Below, in pieces: positions 34,487-43,107 of a DNA stretch of 64,000 nucleotides. Below the pieces are notes generated by a model. The model saw only the letters and a program-made list of their open reading frames with translations, had not been told where the DNA came from and did no database searches. The translations under genes and the position numbers were made by a program. The stretch is taken from positions 310,001-374,000 of the forward strand of contig NZ_FOFS01000001.1 in assembly GCF_900111015.1 (NCBI RefSeq), given 5' to 3'. Origin of the DNA: Solimonas aquatica (lineage in GTDB: Bacteria > Pseudomonadota > Gammaproteobacteria > Nevskiales > Nevskiaceae). Each line of letters starts with the position of its first letter. Positions within the stretch are counted from its first letter, which is position 1.

Positions 34487-35449
34487 TCATCCACCGCGTC
34501 GCAACTCCCTGACACCCCGGCCCAGCTTACGGCGCAACAGGGCCCGCAGGGTCACCCCATCCGAGTACCCGACCTGTGCGGCGACCTGGTCGACGCTGGC
34601 GTTCCCGGTGCGCAAGAGATGGACGGCATGCTCCACGCGCAGGTCCTGGAAATACGACAGCGGTGTCTTTCCCAAAACGCTTTGCAGCCGCCGCGCCAAG
34701 GTGCGCTCGCTTGTGCCCGCGGCGCTGGCCGCCTCGGCCAGCGAGAAACCCTGCGCGAGCCGACGTCTGGCCCAGCACTCGAAGCGCTCCACCATCGGGT
34801 CGGCATGCGCAAGGTGGTCGGGAATCACGAACTCGGCTTGCGAACTGCGTGCCTCGACCAGCAGATAGCGTGCCACCAGGGCAGCCAGCGCCGGACTGCG
34901 CTCCCGGATGATGCGCAAGGCCAAGTCGACGTGGGCCAAAGCGGCACCCGCGGTGGTGAAGCGTGTCGAGTTCACGATCATGCGTGACTCGTCCAGCGTG
35001 ACGTTCGGATAGCGCTGCCGAAACATCGGCCCTAGCCACCATGACGTCGTCGCACGATGCCCATCAAGCAGGCCACTCTCTGCAAGCAAGAAACTACCGG
35101 AGCAGGCGGCACCAAGATGCGCGCCAGCGGTGGACCACTGCTGTAGCGCCGCGACCGCGTCGGGCACATCGGGGCGTGTGAGTCGAGCCGAGAGCGTGTC
35201 AGGCATCTTGTCGCCAAACGCTGGCACGAGCACGACGTCTGGTTCGGGCACACCATGCGCAGTGACCACGGGGACCGTCAAGCCTTGCGCGGTTCGGATG
35301 CGACGCCGCACGCCCACCAGCGTGAGCTCTATGTGCGCGGGAGCCTGTGGCAGCGAGCCCGACATCGCATTGGCCAAGCCCACTGTGTCAGTGAGCGCCG
35401 CAAGCCCCAGATCAAACACGCCATCACAAACAAGGATGTGGAGTTTCAT
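34487..35449 (-). CDS. GlxA-type AraC regulator (DJ-1/PfpI domain plus HTH)
   Basis: 320 residues starting ATG 35449 (MKLHILVCDGVFD); the open frame extends 17 codons upstream. N-terminal DJ-1/PfpI-like sensor domain (1-180; the elbow reads LGAACSGSFLLAESGLLDG) and C-terminal AraC HTH (210-315; LAEAASAAGTSERTLARRLQ and VDQVAAQVGYSDGVTLRALL). Such regulators sense small metabolites. Divergent from the ABM monooxygenase gene and upstream of the OYE gene; it may regulate both. Two GCTGTCAT repeats lie in the shared promoter. Confidence 0.9.
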   Translation of the reverse strand: MKLHILVCDGVFDLGLAALTDTVGLANAMSGSLPQAPAHIELTLVGVRRRIRTAQGLTVPVVTAHGVPEPDVVLVPAFGDKMPDTLSARLTRPDVPDAVAALQQWSTAGAHLGAACSGSFLLAESGLLDGHRATTSWWLGPMFRQRYPNVTLDESRMIVNSTRFTTAGAALAHVDLALRIIRERSPALAALVARYLLVEARSSQAEFVIPDHLAHADPMVERFECWARRRLAQGFSLAEAASAAGTSERTLARRLQSVLGKTPLSYFQDLRVEHAVHLLRTGNASVDQVAAQVGYSDGVTLRALLRRKLGRGVRELRRGG

Positions 35450-35563
35450 GGCAACAATGATATCAAAGCTGTCATTATTGCCTATAGAGATGGCTGTCAT
35501 GAAGATTTAGATTGCAGGCTCGTCGATCCCTTCACCTAACCCATCTACCCAAAGGATTACAGC

Positions 35564-35866
35564 ATGACCAAGCTCGCCCTGTTTGTTCGCCTCGAAGCCA
35601 AACCCGGCCAGGAGGCTGCGCTTGCCGACTTCCTGGCCAGCGCACTGCCGCTCGCCAACGCCGAGTCCGGCACCACTGCCTGGTTCGCATTGAAGTTTGG
35701 CCCTTCGACGTTCGGTGTGTTCGATGCCTTTGCCGATGAGGCAGGTCGCCAAGCACATCTGAACGGCCAGATCGCCGCGGCCTTGATGGCCAACGCCGCG
35801 ACCTTGCTCAGTTCTCCGCCCAATATCGAGAAGGTCGAACTGCTTGCAGCCAAACTGCCTGCATGA
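35564..35866 (+). CDS. antibiotic biosynthesis monooxygenase (ABM) domain protein
   Basis: 100 residues from ATG 35564 with AAGGA upstream. ABM/quinol monooxygenase fold: ALFVRLEAKPGQEAALADFL, TTAWFALKFGPSTFGVFDAF, ADEAGRQAHLNGQIAAAL. Dimeric ferredoxin-like enzymes of this type oxidise quinols or act on aromatic polyketides without a cofactor. Neighbouring the OYE and GlxA genes, it fits a small redox or quinone-response cluster (inference). Confidence 0.85.
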   Translation: MTKLALFVRLEAKPGQEAALADFLASALPLANAESGTTAWFALKFGPSTFGVFDAFADEAGRQAHLNGQIAAALMANAATLLSSPPNIEKVELLAAKLPA

Positions 35867-36568
35867 CAACCCGGCCTTGACCCAATCAGGTCACGCTGCA
35901 GGATGGGGGTCACACGGCCCTACGTGCGACCCCTCATTCGTGTGATGGCGAATGAGTTTCTCAATAGCCTCCTAGGAGCAGTGCCTGAGAAGGAGCTGTC
36001 CGTCGTGGACGGCCGCCCATGCTCAACTTGTTCCGAGGGCCTTGTCATGCAAGCATCCAGCAGGACAAAGCGCCATGAGCCCGACCAGCCCCTCCCTCTG
36101 GTTTACAGGCATGCCTGCAGCGCCCAAGAGCCACAGCAGGGCATCAGTTCACCTCTTGCCTCCCTATAGTTCACCTATCCGGTCTTTGCGGCCGCAGCCG
36201 GTCGACCGCTGAAAGCTGCAACTCTCAGAGGACAAGTTGGAGTGATGCCGAAACGGCACACTCCGCTGCAGGCTGCGCCCTCCCCTACCCCCGTGTATGG
36301 ACGCGCCCCAAATAGCAAGGGGTGACGCTGTGTTTGATGGCGACAGTCGAGATTGCTGTCGTGTATCCGGCATCGTGATGGAGATCATGTCTCCGTGCCT
36401 TGATGGAATCCGCGGATCGGCACCCTAACGATAAGTCGAGCTCTTGGCTCTTCGAGGGTATCGGGTTGGGCCGACCGTGGTCTGACCATTTCGCCATCAT
36501 CTGTCATCCCTACGCATCTCGGTAGCGGTCACACCTCCTGCAAGACTATCGGCCTTCGGTTTGCGAGG
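35867..36568. other. gene-free stretch with a solo IS5-like end
   Basis: No convincing gene in about 700 bases. At about 35951-35971 GAGTTTCTCAATAGCCTCCT closely resembles the right terminal repeat of the IS5 element at 28884-28902 (two or three mismatches), suggesting an old deletion by a related element. The remainder shows only scrambled short frames. Confidence 0.4.
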
Positions 36569-36985
36569 TCACGCCGCCGCCGGCATCCGCGCCAGCGGGT
36601 CGTATTTCTGTTCGCGGGCCAGCAAAGCCCAAATCGTCCTGGCATTCTTGTGAGCCAAGGCGACGGCAGCGATGTTTTTGTGACGTCGCCGCATGACCTG
36701 GACATGCCAAGCATTCTGGGCATCGGCTCGTCGCTCGGATGCGTGCAACGCTGAGCGAGCACCATGGATCAGGAGCGTACGCAGATAGACATCTCCTCGC
36801 TTACTGATGCCGAGCAGCTTCGGCTTTCCGCCAGTAGAGTGCTGTCGCGGCGTCAGGCCGAGCCAAACGGCAAGGTCTCGACTATTGCGAAACTGCCTGG
36901 CATCGCCGACCGTAGCCACCATCGCTGTAGCGGTTACCACGCCGACGCCAGGAATCGCCATCAGTCGCTGAGATGCTTCGCTTTC
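36569..36985 (-). pseudogene. IS110-family transposase, C-terminal half
   Basis: Minus-strand frame encoding ESEASQRLMAIPGVGVVTAT, then VGDARQFRNSRDLAVWLGLT and the Transposase_20 serine region GISKRGDVYLRTLLIHGARS, ending PLARMPAAA at 36569. This is the C-terminal domain of an IS110 (DEDD/Ser) transposase. Its 5' end is cut at 36985 within the codons for Glu-Ser, exactly where the N-terminal half at 52937-53554 stops, with GCTTTC (plus strand) present at both joints. See the composite transposon entry. Confidence 0.85.
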
Positions 36986-37048
36986 TACAAAACGGCGCGC
37001 ACCTGCGCGCCGGCGCCCTACAAGCTGAGCATGTGATGCCGACCGACT

Positions 37049-37202
37049 TGCGCAGTACCACCACGGTAGCTGCGCACTGACGCCATCTGGCTGCGCAGCG
37101 GCGCCGACATCCTGCGCACTGGCACCAGATCGCTGCGCAGCGGCGCCAGCTTCCTGCGCACCGCCGCCACGTCGCTGCGCATCGGCACCAAGTTACTGCG
37201 CA
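37049..37202. repeat. eight TGCGCA units with 21-bp period at the IS21 end
   Basis: TGCGCA starts at 37049, 37071, 37092, 37113, 37134, 37155, 37176 and 37197: one step of 22 then six of 21. The units share a loose consensus TGCGCASNGGCGCCANNTNNC. The last unit overlaps the istB stop codon. Two helical turns per unit suggests an array of transposase binding sites. Confidence 0.85.
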
Positions 37203-37933
37203 CCGTCGCCCTTGAGCTTGCGCATCGACTCGCCCTTGAGAGGGATTTTCAGGCTCGAATGCACCAGGCGATCGAGGATGGCATCGGCCAGCGCCGGATC
37301 GTTGATGAAGGAATGCCACTCCTTCACTGGCATCTGTCCCAGGATGATGGTCGAATGGCTGCCGACGCGATCATCCAGCAGCTCCATGAGGTCCGAGCGC
37401 CCCTGATTGGTGAGCGCGGTCAGGCCGAAATCATCGAGGATGAGCAACTGAACCTTGGCCAATTGGTTGCGGAGCTTGGTGATCGAACCGTCCTCGTGCG
37501 CGATCGCCATCTCTTCCAGCAGACGGCCGACGCGGCGATAGGCGACGGTAATGCCCCTGCGCGCCGCCTGCACGGCCAGCGCGCAGGCCAGCCACGTCTT
37601 GCCGGTTCCCGTGGCGCCGGTCATCAGCAGGTTCAGTTGCTTGTAGATCCATGCGCAGGTCAGAAGATCAGCGAAGGTTGCCTTGTCGATGCCGCGACTC
37701 GGCCGGAAGTCGATGTCCTCGGGCACGGACTGCACCTTGAGCTTCGCATTCCGCAGGATTCGCTTGTACCGCTGCGAATCACGGTGACTGGTCTCGGCGT
37801 CCACCAGCATCTGCAAACGCTGCTCGAAGGAAGCCCCCAGAAAGGCAGACTGCGACATCTGCTGATCCAGCGCTTCGGCCATGCCGAAAAGGCGCAGGCT
37901 GCGGAGCTGTTGGGCGGTGTTCATGATGGTCAT
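37193..37933 (-). CDS. istB: IS21-family helper ATPase IstB
   Basis: 246 residues from ATG 37933 (MTIMNTAQQL). AAA+ ATPase of the DnaA/DnaC type: Walker A MTGATGTGKTWLACALA (about residues 105-121), Walker B VQLLILDDFGLTAL, sensor region HSTIILGQMPVKEWH. It selects target DNA and activates IstA. Complete length. Confidence 0.94.
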   Translation of the reverse strand: MTIMNTAQQLRSLRLFGMAEALDQQMSQSAFLGASFEQRLQMLVDAETSHRDSQRYKRILRNAKLKVQSVPEDIDFRPSRGIDKATFADLLTCAWIYKQLNLLMTGATGTGKTWLACALAVQAARRGITVAYRRVGRLLEEMAIAHEDGSITKLRNQLAKVQLLILDDFGLTALTNQGRSDLMELLDDRVGSHSTIILGQMPVKEWHSFINDPALADAILDRLVHSSLKIPLKGESMRKLKGDGAQ

Positions 37934-37943
37934 CGGTATGTCC

Positions 37944-39482
37944 TCAGTGTTGGTAGTTTTCAGCGCCGCGCACGTTGCCGTGGCCCGGCATCGGGATGTC
38001 TTCATCCGAGGTTCCGCGCAGCGGCGCGCTTTCCATGCGCCGCTGCAGCATCGAACGCACGGAGACCACGGAGGTCGTCGAAATCCGGATCGCGCGGTGA
38101 CACGCAGCGTTCAATCGGTCCAGGCCGTATTCGCTTTCCATGGCACGCAGGCCGCGAATGGCTTGAATGGAGACCGCCGGCCGCCGGTGGGCTTCGATGT
38201 GCCTTTTTACGAAGGCACTGATCCACGCCCCGGAACGATCAGCCCACGCGATCAGTTCGGCACCATCGTTTTGCGAATAGGCCTTGTGCGCCGCGGGCTG
38301 ATGCTCGGGCGACGTGGTACAGCCGCCCGCGACGTTGCTCCGCAGGTGCGTGGCGATCGGGAAATTGTCGTCCCGGGCGTAGACCTCGATCTGCCGCGCG
38401 GTTGCGCTGATGCGTACCTTCGCTCCGATGTACGTGTACGGCACCGAGTAGTAATGCTGTTCGTAGACGACGTGGTAGTCCTGCGGCACCGTGACGTTGA
38501 GCTTCCAGTCGGAATACTCGTAAGGCAGCTCCGGCAGTGCCTTCAGCGCAGGACGGTCCAGTTCGTTGAAGAGCTGGTTCCGGCTCTTGCCGCCGTGCGC
38601 CCGCATGGGCTTGTCGTTCATGCGTACCAGCAGTTCCGCGATGGCGGCGTTCAGCTCGTCGATCGAAGTGAAAACTCGGTTGCGCAGACGCGCGAGAATC
38701 CAGCGCTGGGCAAAGCGCACCCCGACCTCGACCGCCGCTTTGTCCTTGGGCTTTCGAGCCCGCGTCGGCATCACGATGCAGTCGTAGTGCTGCGCGAGCC
38801 GCGAGTACGTGTAGTTGATGACGTGCCCCTCGGACGCGGTGATTCGATCGACCGCCGACTTCAGGTTGTCAGGGACCAGGAGCCGCGGGACGCCGCGATA
38901 AAACTCCAGAGCGCGGACGTTGGCTTCGCACCAGTCGTGCAGCCTTTGGGTTGCGGTCGCGTAGACAAAGGTCTTGCGGCTGGCGCCCATGACGGAGACG
39001 AACAGTTCCACGGGAGTGCGGACCCCTGTCGTCGGATCGAGAATGCTCGGGCGCTTGCCGGAGTAGTCGAGGAACAGGCGGTAGCCCGGCGCATGCGGCT
39101 GGCGCATGACGATGCCCAGCGAGCGCTGGTAGCTTTCCAGGCGGCGCCGAAACTCGGTCTCGGACATCGCGCCGTCGCCCGCGCCCCCGGCGTATTCCTC
39201 GTGCAACAGCAGCACGGTCACGCCGGGTTTGCACAGCTCGGCCTGTACGTAGGCAAAGTCCGGCTCGATGAAGGCCTTGCGCGCGAGTCGTCGCCCGTTG
39301 TTCAAGCGCTCTTCGAGCGTGCGGTCGGTTAGCACCGCTACGCCGTTCCAATCCAGCTCTTCCTCAGCCAGGCGAGCCCGATAGCGCCCCGCCGTGTTGG
39401 GAGAAATCTCCGCTGCCCGCCCCACCTCTCGATTGGAGAAGTCGGTGGTGAGCAGCAGGCGACACACTTCCTTCAGGTTCAT
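37944..39482 (-). CDS. istA: IS21-family transposase IstA
   Basis: 512 residues. N-terminal HTH (NLKEVCRLLLTTDFSNREVG, ISPNTAGRYRARL), rve DDE core (FLDYSGKRPSILDP, LLVPDNLKSAV, KPKDKAAVEVGVRFAQRW) and a C-terminal Mu B/IstB interaction region. Intact and, with IstB, sufficient for transposition of the element. Confidence 0.94.
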   Translation of the reverse strand: MNLKEVCRLLLTTDFSNREVGRAAEISPNTAGRYRARLAEEELDWNGVAVLTDRTLEERLNNGRRLARKAFIEPDFAYVQAELCKPGVTVLLLHEEYAGGAGDGAMSETEFRRRLESYQRSLGIVMRQPHAPGYRLFLDYSGKRPSILDPTTGVRTPVELFVSVMGASRKTFVYATATQRLHDWCEANVRALEFYRGVPRLLVPDNLKSAVDRITASEGHVINYTYSRLAQHYDCIVMPTRARKPKDKAAVEVGVRFAQRWILARLRNRVFTSIDELNAAIAELLVRMNDKPMRAHGGKSRNQLFNELDRPALKALPELPYEYSDWKLNVTVPQDYHVVYEQHYYSVPYTYIGAKVRISATARQIEVYARDDNFPIATHLRSNVAGGCTTSPEHQPAAHKAYSQNDGAELIAWADRSGAWISAFVKRHIEAHRRPAVSIQAIRGLRAMESEYGLDRLNAACHRAIRISTTSVVSVRSMLQRRMESAPLRGTSDEDIPMPGHGNVRGAENYQH

Positions 39483-39647
39483 CCTGCGTTCTCGTTGTCA
39501 TTCACGTCCAGGTTGTGGGCATGAGGACCATCCTCACTCCGGTGTCAGGACAGAAAGCCGGCCGCTACGCCCGAAACGGGCAAACAGCCTTGACACCATC
39601 GGAAGCAGAAACGAGAATGCAGACTCAAGGTTCAGTTGAATGCTGCT

Positions 39648-39682
39648 CGAGACCCACGCCCGGCAAGGCGTGGGTTTTCTCG
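39648..39682 (+). terminator. rho-independent terminator-like hairpin
   Basis: Stem ACCCACGCC / GGCGTGGGT (39652-39660 and 39667-39675) around CGGCAA, followed by TTTTCTCG on the plus strand; flanking CGAGA/TCTCG extends it. No plus-strand gene ends close upstream, so it may insulate the IS21 end. Confidence 0.6.
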
Positions 39683-39712
39683 TTGTGCCGCCCGAAACAT
39701 CTGCTACTGCAA

Positions 39713-40018
39713 TCAGCAATACATCGCAGCGGGAGAGTTGCCCCCTCCCGTGCAATCGAGGATTCGCCCGAGCCCGGCGAGGCCGTCGTTTCCACTGCCT
39801 TCGGTATTGGGATAGCGATCCGGCCAAAGCTCTTCGGGCCGCACGCTCAGCTTGGCCGCGATCGCCGTCTCAATGCGCCGGGAGCGGCGATAGCCCTGGC
39901 TCACGCTGGTCACAGTCGTCCCGGCTACGCCGAGATCGCGTGCCACTTCTGCCAGCGAACTGCCGGCGATCCGAAGCCGCATCTTGATCCGCTCGTGTTG
40001 TTCCAGGGCTGGGCGCAT
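39713..40018 (-). CDS. Ner/Nlp-type DNA-binding protein
   Basis: 101 residues. The segment HERIKMRLRIAGSSLAEVAR, DLGVAGTTVTSVSQGYRRSR, and KLSVRPEELWPDRYP matches the Ner/Nlp (HTH_35) family, of which phage Mu Ner is the model repressor. Divergent from the XRE gene (45 bases between starts), the classic arrangement of a phage-like repressor switch. No other phage genes are seen nearby. Confidence 0.8.
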   Translation of the reverse strand: MRPALEQHERIKMRLRIAGSSLAEVARDLGVAGTTVTSVSQGYRRSRRIETAIAAKLSVRPEELWPDRYPNTEGSGNDGLAGLGRILDCTGGGNSPAAMYC

Positions 40019-40063
40019 GCGTGGTATCGTCGGGGGAAGTCCTGAGACTCACAATAGGCAGTT

Positions 40064-40501
40064 ATGAGTAAGTTGTCAAACGAAGACGACAACCTCGTCA
40101 TGGGCCGTCGCCTGATGGCGATCAGGGTCGCCAGCGGCCTGACGCAGTCAGATTTCGCGGACAAGCTCGGCCTGTCGTTGAGGGCATATGCCAATTACGA
40201 GCGGGGCGAGCGCGAAATGCCCACGGCCTTGTTCAAGTCGTTGGTCGACACTTTCCGCATCGATCCGCTGTGGCAGCTCAGCGGACCCGGCGAAGACCCG
40301 GTTCAATTCGGCGAGCGCGTGTTGGATATGGACCTGATGGAAGGCGTAATCCGACTCATCGAGGAGTGGCTGGTCAAGCATCGGCGCACACTCAAGCCCG
40401 ACAAGAAGGCTCGGGTCATCCGACTCGGCTACGAGCACTGCGTTGCCAAGGGCGAGATCGACACCACGCATCTGCGAGAGATGCTGTCCGTGGCAGCCTG
40501 A
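40064..40501 (+). CDS. XRE-family phage-type repressor
   Basis: 145 residues: N-terminal HTH_3 (MGRRLMAIRVASGLTQSDFA, LGLSLRAYANYERGEREMP, residues 13-65) and a helical C-terminus for oligomerisation. ATG 40064. Ends 4 bases before the membrane-protein gene, so the two form an operon. Confidence 0.85.
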   Translation: MSKLSNEDDNLVMGRRLMAIRVASGLTQSDFADKLGLSLRAYANYERGEREMPTALFKSLVDTFRIDPLWQLSGPGEDPVQFGERVLDMDLMEGVIRLIEEWLVKHRRTLKPDKKARVIRLGYEHCVAKGEIDTTHLREMLSVAA

Positions 40502-40505
40502 TCCG

Positions 40506-41123
40506 ATGGATCACCGTCAAGACGACAGCGCGCCCACTGTCGATGCTCCGAATAGCGATGGTCTGGTTCCGGACTTCAGCAACAAGGTCGTGCCGCTGCG
40601 CCCCTGGACGCCGCCCAAGGCTCAGGAGCGGCTTGATCCCCGGCTGGAAGAGCTGCGCCGCATCCTCGCGCAGGCCAAGCCGGTAGCCGGCGAGCATTCT
40701 GACGACGAAGTGATCCGGGACGAGGACAGATTCCGTCGCCGATTCGGTCCCGGCTTCCGCTGGAACCGTCGAGATCGAATCGGGCTCATCGCTTTGAAGA
40801 AACGCTACGACCTGACCGACCCGGAGATCAAACTGTTCCAACACACCGGTAATCTGCGACGTACACCCTTCGGAGTGATCCTCACCGCCAGCCCCTGGGT
40901 TGCTCTGTGGGGGAGCGCCCAGATTGCCGTGTTCGGATTTCTGTTTCTCGTTCTGCTGCTCGCAGCCTGGCCGAAACTGGTCACAGCGCCCGCCGCCGCG
41001 ATCAAGCCGGCACTCGCGCTGCTTGGATTGCTGGCGTTCTGCGTCGGGCTCTACTGGCTGTACGTGAAGCCGTGGCTGCTCAGGCGTCGTAAGGAGCGGG
41101 AGCGCGGCGACCAAGCCTCGTGA
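40506..41123 (+). CDS. two-helix membrane protein downstream of the XRE gene
   Basis: 205 residues from ATG 40506. Acidic and hydrophilic N-terminal 120 residues (with KPVAGEHSDDEVIRDEDRFR), then two transmembrane helices (about 137-157 and 166-186) and a basic cytoplasmic tail (RRRKERERGDQAS). No recognised family. Part of the Ner/XRE unit at the left of the NO-defence cargo. Confidence 0.7.
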   Translation: MDHRQDDSAPTVDAPNSDGLVPDFSNKVVPLRPWTPPKAQERLDPRLEELRRILAQAKPVAGEHSDDEVIRDEDRFRRRFGPGFRWNRRDRIGLIALKKRYDLTDPEIKLFQHTGNLRRTPFGVILTASPWVALWGSAQIAVFGFLFLVLLLAAWPKLVTAPAAAIKPALALLGLLAFCVGLYWLYVKPWLLRRRKERERGDQAS

Positions 41124-41345
41124 GGCGGGCATGTCACCTCACCACCCCGCCGCGGCTGTCGGCAGCGGCGCGCGCCGGATATCCGTCGCCTGCAATCAGG
41201 TTGGCAGGAAGTTTCTTCGGATGGTGGGTCTGCGGTACTCCAGATGTATGGCTGCGCCCCGCAGGTGGGCGCCGCGCGCCTCACACCAGAGCGCCTCGCC
41301 CTACTGCCCAGCATCCCTCCATCATTGTGCTGCTCTGCATCCTTT

Positions 41346-41368
41346 AAGATGTACGAAAGATAGTTCTT
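41346..41368 (+). promoter_or_regulatory. NsrR-like operator upstream of truncated globin
   Basis: AAGATGTACGA-A-AGATAGTTCTT: 16 of 22 defined positions match the NsrR consensus by hand. It lies 29-51 bases upstream of the globin ATG. Confidence 0.55.
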
Positions 41369-41397
41369 ATTGACGCGGATATTCACGACAACATCCC

Positions 41398-41790
41398 ATG
41401 TCCGACCCGACGCTCTGTACCGAAGAAGAAATCGCGCGGCTGGTCCACGCCTTCTATGCCCGCGTGCGGCAGGACGAAGCCCTGGGGCCGATCTTCAATG
41501 CCCATGTGGATGACTGGCCCCACCATCTGGCCAAGCTGGTGGATTTCTGGTCCGCGCTGCTGCGTGGCACCGGCCGTTTCGATGGCGCCCCGATGCCCAA
41601 GCATGCCGCGCTCCCCGACCTCCGCCCAGCGCTGTTCCAGCGCTGGCTGGAACTGTTCCGCGAGACAGCGGCCGAGCAGGAAAATCAGGCCATGGCGCAG
41701 CAGGCCTGCGAAATGGCGGGTCGCATTGCGCAGCGGCTGTGGGCGGGTTATCAGGTCAGCCGGGGCCAGCAGCCCGAAGCGCTTGCCTGA
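41398..41790 (+). CDS. group III truncated haemoglobin
   Basis: 130 residues from ATG 41398. Matches group III trHb: LVHAFYARVRQDEALGPIFN, HLAKLVDFWSALLRGTGRF and the proximal-histidine segment PMPKHAALP, then FQRWLELFRET. Cytoplasmic haem protein linked to NO and nitrosative-stress protection in several bacteria. Followed 61 bases later by a second NsrR-like gene, so probably one NO-inducible unit; an NsrR-like site precedes it. Confidence 0.92.
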   Translation: MSDPTLCTEEEIARLVHAFYARVRQDEALGPIFNAHVDDWPHHLAKLVDFWSALLRGTGRFDGAPMPKHAALPDLRPALFQRWLELFRETAAEQENQAMAQQACEMAGRIAQRLWAGYQVSRGQQPEALA

Positions 41791-41850
41791 GCCGGCCGTC
41801 ACTGGCCAATGGGCCATTCGCTCCGAATATTCCGTAGACAGAGTCTCTTT

Positions 41851-42312
41851 ATGCGCCTGACCACGATGACCGACTATGCCCTGCGCCAGTTGATGTATGT
41901 GGCGCAGCAGCGGGACCGGCTGTGCACCATCTCGGAGATCGCGCAGGCTCACAACATCTCCAGGGCGCACTTGATGAAGGTCACGCACCAGCTCGGCCTG
42001 GCGGGCTGGATCGAAACCGTGCGCGGCAAGGGCGGCGGCATGCGCCTGGCGAAGCCACCGGGCGACATCAACCTCGGCGCGGTCGTGCGCCGGTTCGAGC
42101 CCGACTTCGATCTGGTGGAGTGCTTCTCCGTCGGCAGCCAGTGCCGGCTGACCAATCGCTGCCGCCTGGCGGGCGTGCTGAGCGGCGCGCTGCAGACCTT
42201 CATCGAACACCTGGATCGCCACACGCTGGCCGACCTTCTTCCGGGCAGCGATCTGCCCCTGCGGGATGCCCGGCGCCCAAGGATCAAGGTCGTCGTCCTC
42301 CGGAAAATCTGA
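41851..42312 (+). CDS. second NsrR/Rrf2-family regulator
   Basis: 153 residues from ATG 41851. Winged helix MRLTTMTDYALRQLMYVAQQ, SRAHLMKVTHQLG, wing RGKGGGMRLAKPP, and Fe-S cysteines CFSVGSQCRLTNRC, the NsrR spacing. It is clearly distinct in sequence from the backbone NsrR at 6251-6757, so it is an acquired paralogue carried with the island. Probably senses NO and represses island promoters. Confidence 0.88.
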   Translation: MRLTTMTDYALRQLMYVAQQRDRLCTISEIAQAHNISRAHLMKVTHQLGLAGWIETVRGKGGGMRLAKPPGDINLGAVVRRFEPDFDLVECFSVGSQCRLTNRCRLAGVLSGALQTFIEHLDRHTLADLLPGSDLPLRDARRPRIKVVVLRKI

Positions 42313-42705
42313 CGTCCGGCATGACGCTCGCGGACTGGTATCCCCCGATCAAGGCCGTGCACATGAGTCCGGCTGCGCTCAGTGTCGGCTGCCTCAACAG
42401 CTGACAGTCCGAGTGATATCGAATCAGTGACTTGCGGCGCGGGTATTGCGGTCCTCGTGACAATGCCGGAAGTCAACCGCCGACAAGATCGACGGGCGCC
42501 GACATTCAATGGCTAACAATTTGCTATCCAAGGCCTGATGGCCCGCTGCTGGCGCTAGGCCTTGGCGCGCATGCGCCGCGTCCGGACCGTGCCCCAGCCG
42601 CTCTTCATGACTACTTTGATGAAGGCCCACAGTCCGCTTTCGCGAGGATGCGGATCGGCCTCGTGGCGGGCCGGAATCTCGCCTCGTCGACTGCGTGCTC
42701 TGCTA
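42313..42705. other. gene-free stretch after the second NsrR gene
   Basis: About 390 bases with no frame I can support; short frames on both strands have no family resemblance and irregular codon use. No strong hairpin noted. Confidence 0.4.
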
Positions 42706-43107
42706 TCACGACTTCAGTAGGGTCAGGAGCATCAGAAAACCTACGCAAATTGCTGCCGAATGCAGAAATTCGACCAGCGAAGGCGGCACGATCAGAAAGA
42801 AGCCCTTGCCCTTGATCAGAGCCGAGAAGCTCGACACACAGAACGGCGTCAGGAACAGCCGGAAGGTCTGCCAGCGATTGGCGCTGAAGCGCAGCGAACC
42901 GCCGACGCTCAAGGTCAGCGCGATGCCGATCAGCACAGACAGCCCGAGCGCGTTCAACCACAAACCGGGAGAGGGGTCGAAGTGATGCACGGCCGTGCTC
43001 AAGTACCAGAGCAGGTAGCACCAGAGCACGGCTTTTCCAGGCGGCAGCGCCACGAGGTATCGGCGCCCTGCGGCGCCGACACTCGCAATCACCGCAAGAT
43101 CTTTCAT
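42706..43107 (-). CDS. small membrane protein coupled to hmp
   Basis: 133 residues from ATG 43107, whose ATGA overlaps the hmp stop, so translation is coupled. About four hydrophobic segments (VLWCYLLWYLSTAV, ALGLSVLIGIALTLSV, FRLFLTPFCVSSF, SAAICVGFLMLLTLL). No cofactor motif. Its fixed position behind flavohaemoglobin suggests a role in NO stress, but the family is unknown to me. Confidence 0.75.
   Translation of the reverse strand: MKDLAVIASVGAAGRRYLVALPPGKAVLWCYLLWYLSTAVHHFDPSPGLWLNALGLSVLIGIALTLSVGGSLRFSANRWQTFRLFLTPFCVSSFSALIKGKGFFLIVPPSLVEFLHSAAICVGFLMLLTLLKS

Larger units (their letters stand above)
36986..39640 (-). mobile_element. IS21-family element (istA-istB), ends approximate
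   Basis: Complete istA and istB on the minus strand in the usual order with a 10-base gap, plus an array of 21-bp TGCGCA repeats beyond istB. IS21 elements characteristically carry multiple repeats at their ends. The istA-side end could not be located; no matching TGCGCA array was found upstream of istA (39483-39700). Confidence 0.7.

Noticed and set aside
35903-36169. 88-codon plus frame
   Set aside because: No family match; the stretch contains an IS5-like solo end and appears eroded.
37049-37202. CRISPR-like appearance of the 21-bp repeats
   Set aside because: Units are contiguous with no spacers, diverge in the middle, and adjoin istB; they fit IS21 end repeats.
37881-39332. A 483-codon plus frame opposite istA
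   Set aside because: Shadow of the intact IstA gene on the minus strand.
42432-42815. 127-codon plus frame between NsrR2 and the membrane gene
   Set aside because: Overlaps the end of the coupled membrane gene on the other strand and shows no family resemblance.
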